Of a stretch of DNA of 14,301 bases, positions 7,005-14,067 are shown piece by piece. The translations under genes were made by a program, and so were the position numbers. Every line of letters begins with the position of its first letter. The stretch's first letter is position 1. The DNA comes from a candidate division GN15 bacterium. GTDB lineage: Bacteria; Zixibacteria; MSB-5A5; GN15; FEB-12. Location: positions 1 to 14,301 of the forward strand of contig WJKG01000352.1 of the NCBI GenBank assembly GCA_014729205.1. The letters are read 5' to 3'. The notes under the pieces were generated by a model that saw only the letters and a program-made list of their open reading frames with translations, was not told where the DNA came from and did not search any database.

Positions 7005-8388
7005 CACCATGGATACCAATCGCACCATACTTATAGTCGATGACGAGAAGGGCATTCGGCAGCAGATGTATTTCGCCTTGAAGGGCGACTACGATGTCCT
7101 CCAGGCCGAAGACTCCCAGTCCGCCATGAAACAGGTCCAGGAGGGTCGCCCCGCCGTCGTTTGCCTCGATCTGTCTCTGACCGGGGCCGAAGATGAACGC
7201 GAAGGACTCGACCTGATTGGACGTTTCCTGGAGATTGACCCCGCCCTCAAGATCATCATGGTAACAGCCCATGGACAGAAGGAAAACGCCCTGCTGTGCA
7301 TTGAGCGGGGAGCCTACGATTTCTTCTCAAAGCCGGTCGATATCACCGAACTCAAAGTCGTCATCAATCGCGCCCTCTATCTATATCAGTTAGAGCGGGA
7401 AAAGCAGGATCTCCAGGATGAACTCCAAACGCGTGATCGCTTCGATGGCATCATCGGCTCCTCAGAAATCATGCACCAGGTGTTCAATCTCATCAAAAGC
7501 GTCTCCGCCACCGACTACACGGTCCTGGTCACGGGCGAATCCGGCACCGGCAAGGAACTGGTCGCCCGGTCTATCCACCGCCAGAGCCCGCGCTCTGACC
7601 AACCCTTCGTTCCGATTAACTGCGGCGCCATCCCCGAGAATCTGCTCGAGTCCGAACTCTTCGGCTATGAGAAAGGTGCCTTTACCGATGCCCGCCAGCA
7701 GAAGATCGGGCGGCTGGAGCAAGCCAATGGAGGCACCGTGTTTCTGGACGAAATCGGCGAACTGTCATTGCCGTTGCAGGTGAAACTCCTGCGCTTCATC
7801 GAAGACCGCCGTATCGAGCGCGTCGGCGGTAGCCAGCAGATTACACTGAATGTGCGCATAATCGCCGCCACCAACCGCAAGCTCGACCAGGAAGTAGCAG
7901 CCGGTAAGTTCCGCGAGGACTTGTACTACCGCCTATCCGTCCTGCAAATCGAGTTACCGCCGCTACGAGACCGGGGAGAAGACCTGCTCTACCTGGCCCG
8001 TTACTTCCTCGAGCGGTTCGGCGAAGACCAGGGACGTAAGGGCCTCACCCTCTCCGCTCAGGCCATCGAAGCTGTCAGCGACCACAAATGGCCCGGCAAT
8101 GTCCGAGAACTGGAAAACAAGATCAAGCGAGCCGTGATTCTCTGTCAGGGACAGAACGTCAGCGCCGCCGATCTCGCCCTGGCAGCGCCCGCCGGCGAAC
8201 AGGAGCCCTCCGACGAACTCAGCACTCTCCAGCAGGTCAAAGAGCGCGCCGAACGCGAGCATCTGGTTAAAGCCCTCGTCTCCGAGAACTGGAATATCTC
8301 CCGCGTTGCCCGCAGACTCGAGGTCAGTCGTACTACTCTCTATGAGCTAATGGACAAGTACAACCTCAGAAGAAGCGAAAAAGCCTGA
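6997..8388 (+). CDS. prsR: PrsR-type sigma-54-dependent response regulator
   Basis: This 463-residue protein is an NtrC-family transcription activator. The receiver domain (about 9-125) has acidic residues Asp15-Asp16, phospho-acceptor Asp58 (VVCLDLSL), Thr90 and Lys112. The LDLSLTGAEDEREGL segment, with extra residues after the phospho-acceptor strand, matches the PrsR pattern. The AAA+ domain (about 150-385) has Walker A GESGTGKE (180-187), Walker B TVFLDEIG (247-254), sensor I AATNRKL and the WPGNVRELEN block (365-374). A Fis-type helix-turn-helix closes the protein (about 431-455). The sigma-54-contact loop reads GAFTDA (227-232) instead of GAFTGA, a substitution I recall in other working activators. 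ATG 6997 is used here; ATG 7009 is a minor alternative. It should activate RpoN promoters, including possibly the one at 608-623. No terminator is visible after it. Confidence 0.9.
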   Translation: MSDTMDTNRTILIVDDEKGIRQQMYFALKGDYDVLQAEDSQSAMKQVQEGRPAVVCLDLSLTGAEDEREGLDLIGRFLEIDPALKIIMVTAHGQKENALLCIERGAYDFFSKPVDITELKVVINRALYLYQLEREKQDLQDELQTRDRFDGIIGSSEIMHQVFNLIKSVSATDYTVLVTGESGTGKELVARSIHRQSPRSDQPFVPINCGAIPENLLESELFGYEKGAFTDARQQKIGRLEQANGGTVFLDEIGELSLPLQVKLLRFIEDRRIERVGGSQQITLNVRIIAATNRKLDQEVAAGKFREDLYYRLSVLQIELPPLRDRGEDLLYLARYFLERFGEDQGRKGLTLSAQAIEAVSDHKWPGNVRELENKIKRAVILCQGQNVSAADLALAAPAGEQEPSDELSTLQQVKERAEREHLVKALVSENWNISRVARRLEVSRTTLYELMDKYNLRRSEKA

Positions 8389-8472
8389 TTCCCGCACCTT
8401 TTTCCGTCTTGCCCCCTACAACTTTTCCTGATTCGGCCGATACATAGGGTAGACCAGTAAGGGTAATAGACG

Positions 8473-9906
8473 ATGAAAAACATACTCCTGGTTGACGACG
8501 ACAAGGACCTGTCCAAGTCTGTCGCTAACCTTTTCGACTCAGACAAATTCAACTTCCAGTTCCTCGATGACGGAACTGAGGTAAGCAACTACGTCGATTC
8601 CCACGATGAGATCGATCTGGTGATGCTCGACGTCAACCTGCCCACCCTCTCCGGACTCGAAGTGCTCCGCCAGATTAAACAGACCCGGGACAATGTACCG
8701 GTAATCGTAATCAGCGGCTTCGTCTCAACAGAGAACGCCATCGAAGCCATGCGTGAAGGTGCCTACGAGTATCTCACCAAGCCCTTCGAAATCCAGAAAC
8801 TGATCGACACTGTCAATAAAGCCTGCGGCTACTCCGTCTCAACACAAACTAAGGTAACTGCCGACACCATCACCGACACCACCGAGCACCAGATCGACGA
8901 GATCGTCGGCCAGTCACCAGAGATTATCGAAATCTCAAAGATGATCGGTCAGGTGGCCAAGACCGATGCTGCCGTGTTGATCTTTGGAGAGTCCGGCACC
9001 GGCAAGGAACTGGTTGCACGTGCCATTCATCGCAATTCCAAGCGGCGCGCAAATGCCTTCCTGTCTGTCAACTGTGCTGCCCTGCCCGAGACGCTGCTCG
9101 AGTCAGAGCTGTTCGGTCACGAGAAAGGTGCTTTCACCGGAGCCTACTTCAAGCGCATTGGTAAGTTCGAGCAAGCCGACAAAGGAACATTGTTCCTCGA
9201 CGAAATCGGCGACATGTCGCTCCTGACCCAGTCGAAACTCCTGCGCGCCCTGCAGGAAAAACGCTTCGAGCGTGTCGGTGGCAATGAATCCCAGACCGTC
9301 GACGTACGCATCATAGCCGCCACCAACAAATCACTCGTGCAGTGCATGAAAGAAGGCTCTTTCCGCGTCGACCTGTTCTATCGTCTCAAAGTATTCTCAA
9401 TATATATCCCGCCCCTCCGTGAGCGTCGTACCGACATCCCTCTGCTCGTCGATCATTTCACACGCAAGTTCGCCCCGCAGATGGGCCACAACGCCAAGCG
9501 TGTGTCCAAAAAGGCGATGCAGGTACTTTCCAAGTACAACTGGCCCGGCAACGTCCGTGAACTCGAGAACAACATCCACACCGCGCTCGTGGTCAGCAAG
9601 AACGACGAGCTTCAGCCCGAGGACTTCCCGATCTTCAACGAGGACAGTGGCAAACTCGAAGTCGATCTCGGCGTCCTCAAGGATGACTACACCGAGGCCT
9701 TCCGCAAGATCATAGATCCGGCCATGCCGCGTCTGATTGCCAATTCTCCCGGCCAGATCTACCAGTTGCTTCAAACCGCCTTCGAACAGGCAGTCATTTC
9801 CGCGTGCCTGAAGCAGTTCGATGGCAACCAGGTGAAAACCTCCGAGACGCTGGGAATCTCACGCAATACGCTTCGGGACCGCATCTCTCGCTACGGAATC
9901 TACTAA
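8473..9906 (+). CDS. Second NtrC-family sigma-54-dependent response regulator
   Basis: This 477-residue activator has a canonical receiver (about 3-118: Asp8-Asp9-Asp10, phospho-acceptor Asp53, Ser81, Lys103). The AAA+ domain is complete (about 143-380: GESGTGKE 172-179, intact GAFTGA 219-224, LFLDEIG, AATNKSL, WPGNVRELEN). A long NtrC-like linker leads to a Fis-type helix-turn-helix (about 447-472, GNQVKTSETLGISRNTLR). The C-terminal arrangement, with PGQIYQLLQTAFEQAVI before the Fis part, resembles NtrC more than PrsR does. The start is ATG 8473 with a weak AAGGG site. It lies 84 bases after prsR with neither a clear promoter nor a terminator between, so it may be read from the cluster transcript or separately. 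No second kinase is encoded here. PrsK could phosphorylate both regulators, or the partner may be elsewhere. Its targets are unknown. Confidence 0.9.
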   Translation: MKNILLVDDDKDLSKSVANLFDSDKFNFQFLDDGTEVSNYVDSHDEIDLVMLDVNLPTLSGLEVLRQIKQTRDNVPVIVISGFVSTENAIEAMREGAYEYLTKPFEIQKLIDTVNKACGYSVSTQTKVTADTITDTTEHQIDEIVGQSPEIIEISKMIGQVAKTDAAVLIFGESGTGKELVARAIHRNSKRRANAFLSVNCAALPETLLESELFGHEKGAFTGAYFKRIGKFEQADKGTLFLDEIGDMSLLTQSKLLRALQEKRFERVGGNESQTVDVRIIAATNKSLVQCMKEGSFRVDLFYRLKVFSIYIPPLRERRTDIPLLVDHFTRKFAPQMGHNAKRVSKKAMQVLSKYNWPGNVRELENNIHTALVVSKNDELQPEDFPIFNEDSGKLEVDLGVLKDDYTEAFRKIIDPAMPRLIANSPGQIYQLLQTAFEQAVISACLKQFDGNQVKTSETLGISRNTLRDRISRYGIY

Positions 9907-9952
9907 ACAGCATTCAGCCTTGCTCAAGTCTTCCTGCACTTCCAAAATGTGA

Positions 9953-9982
9953 TTGGCAGATACAGTCCGCTGTGCCTATACT
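9953..9982 (+). promoter_or_regulatory. Sigma-70-type promoter of a likely leaderless mRNA
   Basis: The -35 TTGGCA (9953-9958) and -10 TATACT (9977-9982) are separated by 18 bases, and only six bases lie between the -10 and the ATG at 9989. Initiation normally occurs about seven bases after the -10, so the transcript should begin at or next to the A of the start codon. No Shine-Dalgarno sequence precedes the ATG, which fits leaderless translation. Confidence 0.7.
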
Positions 9983-9988
9983 GCCCCC

Positions 9989-11110
9989 ATGCGCATATGT
10001 CACCTCGCCGATACTCACCTTGGCGCCGGCGAAAACCATCCCCGAAAGACGGCCGATGGTCTCACCGAGCGTCAGCATGACATCATCCGTACCTTCATAG
10101 AGGCTATCGACAAGATAATAGAACTCAAACCCGATCTTTGCATCCACGCCGGAGACCTGTTCCATACCGTTCGCCCCACCAACCGCATCATGGCCATCGC
10201 CGCCGAACAGCTCCACCGAATCGCCGAGCAGGCGACAATACCCACTCTCATCATCACCGGCAACCATGATGCACCCAAGCAGTCCGGTCATGGTCCGGCC
10301 CTCGATGTCTATCGCACCATCGACAATCTCACCGTTGTATCACATTCACGCGTTGAACAGATACAGGTGGGCGGCGTCATGGTTACCGCCCTGCCACATT
10401 GCCTCACCACAGAGATCCAGAAGGCCGAACTGGCCAAATGCCATCCCGACACCAACGCCGACTACAACCTACTCGTCATGCACGGAGTAGCGGCGGGGAT
10501 GGATGAGTTCAAGATGGTAGAGCTCGGCGAACAGGAACTACCTCTGGAAGTAATGCAAGGCTACGACTATGTTGCCCTCGGTCACTTCCACAACTTCCGC
10601 CAGGTCGCCGAACGAGCCTGGTACTCCGGATCCACGGAGCGCCTTTCCCAGAGTGAGCAAAGCACCGACAAGGGCTTCGTAGAGGTCGACCTGGATGAGT
10701 TCTCCGTGATCTTTCACGAGGTCGCCAGTCGAGTCATGGTCGATGTCCCCATGCTCGATGCTACCGGACTGCGTGGAGATGAAGTGCTGACTATGGTCAG
10801 GGAGCGACTCAATGAGGTCGGGGGAGAGGATAAGATCGTGCGCATGCGTCTGGCTAATGTCAGCGAGGAAGCTCGCAAGACCATGCCCACCCAGGAGCTG
10901 CAGGAACTCCGCCAGCGGAGTTATGCTCTGGACGTTCAGTTCCAGCGGTTCGAGAAGAAAACCGATCAGGCCGCCACGCTCGGTCGTTCCGGAATCGGTC
11001 GCCTCGACAAGGCCTTTCTGGATTTCCTCGCAACGCAGTCACTCGAGGGATTCGATATCGAGCGCCTCCAATCCTCCGCCCTCGGATACCTGACCGAAGA
11101 CGATCAGTGA
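9989..11110 (+). CDS. SbcD/Mre11-like calcineurin-type metallophosphoesterase (DNA repair exonuclease family)
   Basis: The 373-residue protein has the full two-metal phosphoesterase signature: DTH (Asp8, His10), GD in HAGDLF (Asp56), GNHD (91-94), His165 in VMHG, and GHFH (His199, His201). This set and order are those of the SbcD/Mre11/YhaO nucleases, which trim DNA ends and hairpins with a Rad50/SbcC ATPase. Residues about 245-373 form the C-terminal capping and partner-binding region, with no obvious metal motif. I choose ATG 9989 because the protein family begins with an MRIxHxADTHLG strand and the upstream extension (from 9953) lies across the promoter. No SbcC/Rad50 gene follows; the next gene is convergent. 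It may therefore work alone or with an ATPase encoded elsewhere. The last 7 bases overlap the end of the opposite-strand transporter gene. Confidence 0.87.
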   Translation: MRICHLADTHLGAGENHPRKTADGLTERQHDIIRTFIEAIDKIIELKPDLCIHAGDLFHTVRPTNRIMAIAAEQLHRIAEQATIPTLIITGNHDAPKQSGHGPALDVYRTIDNLTVVSHSRVEQIQVGGVMVTALPHCLTTEIQKAELAKCHPDTNADYNLLVMHGVAAGMDEFKMVELGEQELPLEVMQGYDYVALGHFHNFRQVAERAWYSGSTERLSQSEQSTDKGFVEVDLDEFSVIFHEVASRVMVDVPMLDATGLRGDEVLTMVRERLNEVGGEDKIVRMRLANVSEEARKTMPTQELQELRQRSYALDVQFQRFEKKTDQAATLGRSGIGRLDKAFLDFLATQSLEGFDIERLQSSALGYLTEDDQ

Positions 11111-12477
11111 CTGTAATCCATGAACGGCAGCAGCTTCAAACCGTGCAATATGACAATCACCACCGCGACCGGCGTGATGTACTTCACCAGGAACACGAAG
11201 GCACGATAGGCAAAACCCCGACTACCGAACTCATCCACACGATCTTTGTCCCGAAACACCCACGCCGTAAACAGGCAGGTCAGCAGGCCGCCAATCGGCA
11301 GCATGTAGTTGGTGGTCAGATCATCAAAGAAGCCAAAGTACCCTTTGCCCCCCATGAACGGAACTTCCAGGCTGGCCGTCGCACACAGCAACCCCACAGC
11401 GTAGATCAGCCCTCCCATTACCAAGGCTGCCGCTGTACGACTCCAACCTCGCTCATCAACGAAGTAGGACACCACAACCTCCAGCAGGCTGATGCCGGAG
11501 GTCAGAGCCGCAAACGTAAGCAGCACAAAAAACGGCACTGAAATCCACGGCCCCAGCTCAGCAAAAAGCACCGGCAGGGTCTTGAAGATCAACCCCACAC
11601 TCTGCTGAGGTTCCATGCCAAAATGGAAGACGAGGGAGAAGATCGCCACCCCCGCCATTAGAGCAATGAATGTATCCAGAACAGAAATCGCGATAGCATC
11701 TCGGACCAACCGCGCCCCTCGCTCCATGTAGGATCCATAGGTGATCATGGCCCCCATACCCAGCGACAACGTGAAAAAGGCATGTCCCAGCGCCGAAAGA
11801 ATGCCCTCCCCGGTGAGTTTGTGGAAGTCCGGCCTGAACAGGAAAGCCAGGGCTTTCAAGCCGCCATTGGTGCTGAACAGTCCATAGAACATCAGGCCGA
11901 GCAGTATCAAGAACAGCAGTGGCATGAGGATCTTTGACCAGCGCTCAATACCATGTTGGATACCGCCGATCACGATCGCCACGCACAACACCATAAAGAT
12001 GGAGTGCCACATGATCGAATCCCCGGGACTCAGCACCAACTGCGTGAACTGGTCCTGGATCTGCTCGGGTGAACCAGCGAAGCCGGCGATAGCCTTGAAG
12101 ATATAAGCCATTGCCCAACCAGCCACCACACTGTAAAAGGACAAGATCAGAAACCCCGATGCCACCCCCATCCAACCGGCGCCCTGCCACGGACTGCCTT
12201 TGCGGTGCAGCTTCTGGAAAGCTCCCACGGGGTTCTCCTGCCCGCGACGGCCGATCATAAACTCGGCCAGCATCAGCGGTAAACCAACCACCACCACACA
12301 CACCAGGTAAACCAACACAAACGCCCCGCCACCATAATCTCCCGTGATGTACGGGAATTTCCAGATATTGCCGAGTCCGATCGCCGAGCCGGTCGCTGCC
12401 AGGATAAACCCGAGACGACTGCCCCAGTGTTGGCGCAGCTTGCCGACCGGTGAGGAGGTACTGTTGTCTTCCGCCAT
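11104..12477 (-). CDS. Sodium-dependent transporter of the neurotransmitter:sodium symporter (NSS/SNF) family
   Basis: The 457-residue protein should import an amino acid or related amine with sodium, as LeuT and MhsT do. The first helix carries GFILAATGSAIGLGNIWKFP (23-42), with the unwound GSAIGLGN centre that binds substrate and sodium. The sixth helix region has FFTLSLGMGAMITYGSY (234-250), nearly the LeuT sequence, and the eighth has ALTSGISLLEV (324-334), a sodium-site segment. Eleven or twelve helices are expected. I start at the ATG at 12477-12475 because AAGGAG stands 9 bases upstream and promoter elements occupy the frame before it, ruling out the longer version from 12537. The substrate cannot be told from sequence alone. 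It has no evident functional link to its neighbours and appears to be a single-gene transcript. Confidence 0.93.
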   Translation of the reverse strand: MAEDNSTSSPVGKLRQHWGSRLGFILAATGSAIGLGNIWKFPYITGDYGGGAFVLVYLVCVVVVGLPLMLAEFMIGRRGQENPVGAFQKLHRKGSPWQGAGWMGVASGFLILSFYSVVAGWAMAYIFKAIAGFAGSPEQIQDQFTQLVLSPGDSIMWHSIFMVLCVAIVIGGIQHGIERWSKILMPLLFLILLGLMFYGLFSTNGGLKALAFLFRPDFHKLTGEGILSALGHAFFTLSLGMGAMITYGSYMERGARLVRDAIAISVLDTFIALMAGVAIFSLVFHFGMEPQQSVGLIFKTLPVLFAELGPWISVPFFVLLTFAALTSGISLLEVVVSYFVDERGWSRTAAALVMGGLIYAVGLLCATASLEVPFMGGKGYFGFFDDLTTNYMLPIGGLLTCLFTAWVFRDKDRVDEFGSRGFAYRAFVFLVKYITPVAVVIVILHGLKLLPFMDYSH

Positions 12478-12508
12478 GAATGATGTCTCCTTGGATTTAA
12501 CCCTATAG

Positions 12509-12537
12509 ATTATATCTGCATTCAAGGCTGTCAACAA
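12509..12537 (-). promoter_or_regulatory. Sigma-70-type promoter of the NSS transporter
   Basis: On the minus strand, TTGTTG (12537-12532) and a perfect TATAAT (12514-12509) are separated by 17 bases. An overlapping perfect TTGACA (12534-12529) is also present but lies only 14 bases from the -10. The start of transcription should be near 12502, leaving a leader of about 25 bases with AAGGAG before the ATG. Confidence 0.75.
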
Positions 12538-12558
12538 CTATCACCCATTGGTTTGTAG

Positions 12559-12587
12559 TTGACCCTGCCGTGCAACCACGATACGTT
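12559..12587 (+). promoter_or_regulatory. Sigma-70-type promoter of the OMP-uppP-GT9 operon
   Basis: TTGACC (12559-12564) and TACGTT (12582-12587) are 17 bases apart. Transcription should begin near 12594, about 40 bases before the ATG at 12634, which has a strong AAGGAAG site (12621-12627). The promoter is divergent from the transporter promoter, with only 21 bases between their -35 boxes. A 10-bp perfect palindrome, TACGCGCGTA (12587-12596), lies over the expected start site and may be an operator. Confidence 0.65.
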
Positions 12588-12633
12588 ACGCGCGTAGTAC
12601 CTTGAGAATCCACTCGTTCGAAGGAAGATAGAG

Positions 12634-13281
12634 ATGAGGAAGGAACATTCGCTAATCGTCACCCTCGTGTGCCTGCTGTTACTCGGCGCCATCCCGGCGC
12701 AGAGCGCCGATGTGGGCACTGTGTTCGGCACGCTGTGGTCCGCACGCCCCATTGGAGCACAAGCCGGTGAGTTCGGGCTGAATGTCGGCATCGCCGATGC
12801 CACCAGCGTCTATGGTACCTTCACCTACGGTGTCGGCGAACATTGGGACGGCCGACTGAAACTGGGCTTGATTGACGATGAAAACATGGATCCAAAACTG
12901 GGCTTTGGGATCGATCTGAAGAACACGTTTCTTGACGCTGGCGGCCCGAGCAACCACCCGATGGACATGGCCGCAGGTGGCTTCCTGGAGTGGTACGATA
13001 CCGACCCTCTTACCGTAATGCAGTTCGGCGCCGTCTTCCTGGGCTCACGTGACTTCATGCTCAAGAACAATCAGATCATCACACCCTATGCACAACTCAG
13101 CTTGCGTCTGGAACGCGTCTCCTGGGAGTTCATGGGTGAAGACAACTCCGACAGCGATCTCGAGTTCGGCTTTAATGTCGGCGTCAAGTACCAGATGACA
13201 CGATACATCAACCTGTACGGCGAGTTTCAACTCGATGGCAACGATGGGTTGTTTGTCGGACTAACGTATCTCATCCTCTAA
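12634..13281 (+). CDS. Small outer-membrane beta-barrel protein of unknown function
   Basis: The 215-residue protein begins with a clear signal peptide (1-24; charged start MRKEH, Leu-rich core, cleavage probably after AQS or AQSA). The rest alternates as barrel strands, for example FGLNVGIADATSVYGTFTYG, DGRLKLGLID, FGFNVGVKYQMTRYINLYGEFQL and a final FVGLTYLIL strand. Eight strands would fit the mature length of about 190 residues. It has no recognisable enzyme motif, OmpA domain or lipobox, and I do not assign a family; opacity-type and OmpW-like barrels are the nearest in form. AAGGAAG lies 6 bases before the ATG. It is the first gene of a three-gene operon, 12 bases before uppP, so it may be co-expressed with envelope glycan genes. 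Confidence 0.72.
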   Translation: MRKEHSLIVTLVCLLLLGAIPAQSADVGTVFGTLWSARPIGAQAGEFGLNVGIADATSVYGTFTYGVGEHWDGRLKLGLIDDENMDPKLGFGIDLKNTFLDAGGPSNHPMDMAAGGFLEWYDTDPLTVMQFGAVFLGSRDFMLKNNQIITPYAQLSLRLERVSWEFMGEDNSDSDLEFGFNVGVKYQMTRYINLYGEFQLDGNDGLFVGLTYLIL

Positions 13282-13293
13282 CAGGACACATGC

Positions 13294-14067
13294 ATGAACT
13301 ATCTGGATGCCCTGTTTCTTGGGTGTTTGCAGGGCTTGACAGAGTTTCTGCCCGTCTCCTCGTCCGGGCACCTCGTCCTGGCGCAGACGATCCTCGGCGT
13401 TAAACAGCCCGGCGTGGCGTTCGAAGTTGCCCTGCACTTCGGAAGCTGGCTGGCCGTCGTTGCCTATTTCCACAAAACTATCTGGCGACTCATACGCTCC
13501 GTATTCGACAGCTCCATGAAGTCCGAACGCAAAATGATCGGCCTCCTATTGCTTGGCTCGGTCCCGGCCGGTGTAGTCGGCCTCACCTTTAAAGGAATGG
13601 TAGAAGGAGCCTTCGCCAATCCTCTACTGACCTCCATCCTGCTGATAGTCACCGGCGTGCTTCTTCTCTCGAGCCGATTTATGATCAAAGGACATTCCGA
13701 TGTGAAGATCCTCTCCGCCGTCATGATGGGCCTCGGCCAGGCTCTCGCCATACTCCCCGGTATTTCGCGCTCCGGCTCCACTATTGTGTTCGGGATGGCA
13801 GCCCAGGTCGAGCCTGCCAAAGCCGCAGAATTCTCCTTCCTGCTGTCACTGCCGGCGATTGGCGGCGCTATGCTGCTCAATGCCGGCGATCTCGCATCGC
13901 TCGACGCTGTCACGGCCGGACCGTACCTGGCCGGAATGATTGCCTCATTTGCATTGTCCGTCGTCGCTGTGTTCACCGTTTTAGCCGTCATTCGTCGAGG
14001 TCGCTTCTCCTGGTTCGCCTATTATTGCTTTGCTGCGGGCGCCCTCGGTATATACCTTTTTAAGTGA
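13294..14067 (+). CDS. uppP: Undecaprenyl-diphosphatase
   Basis: The enzyme removes the terminal phosphate from undecaprenyl diphosphate, regenerating the lipid carrier used for peptidoglycan, O-antigen and exopolysaccharide, and its over-production gives bacitracin resistance. The 257-residue length is typical of UppP/BacA. Both family signatures are intact: QGLTEFLPVSSSGHL (13-27) with Gln13, Glu17 and His26, and LPGISRSGST (154-163) with the catalytic-site Arg159. Several membrane helices alternate with short loops through to the C-terminus. The start is ATG 13294 after an AGGA site, 12 bases from the barrel gene. The stop overlaps the next start (TGATG), indicating translational coupling. 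Carrier recycling makes it functionally relevant to the sugar transferase at 682-1626, although the two are separately transcribed. Confidence 0.96.
   Translation: MNYLDALFLGCLQGLTEFLPVSSSGHLVLAQTILGVKQPGVAFEVALHFGSWLAVVAYFHKTIWRLIRSVFDSSMKSERKMIGLLLLGSVPAGVVGLTFKGMVEGAFANPLLTSILLIVTGVLLLSSRFMIKGHSDVKILSAVMMGLGQALAILPGISRSGSTIVFGMAAQVEPAKAAEFSFLLSLPAIGGAMLLNAGDLASLDAVTAGPYLAGMIASFALSVVAVFTVLAVIRRGRFSWFAYYCFAAGALGIYLFK

Noticed and set aside
6354..7055. A 233-codon minus-strand frame antisense to the prsK/prsR junction, and a similar one at 5730-6344
   Set aside because: Both are opposite-strand shadows of well-supported genes, with no promoter, ribosome site or recognisable domain.
9953..9970. 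TGGCAG within the region before the nuclease gene as a sigma-54 -24 box
   Set aside because: No GC occurs at the required ten-base spacing; a sigma-70-type pair with 18-base spacing explains the sequence better.
12478..12537. N-terminal extension of the transporter to 12537
   Set aside because: The extension covers the promoter -10 and the Shine-Dalgarno sequence; NSS proteins start shortly before the first helix, as with the ATG at 12477.
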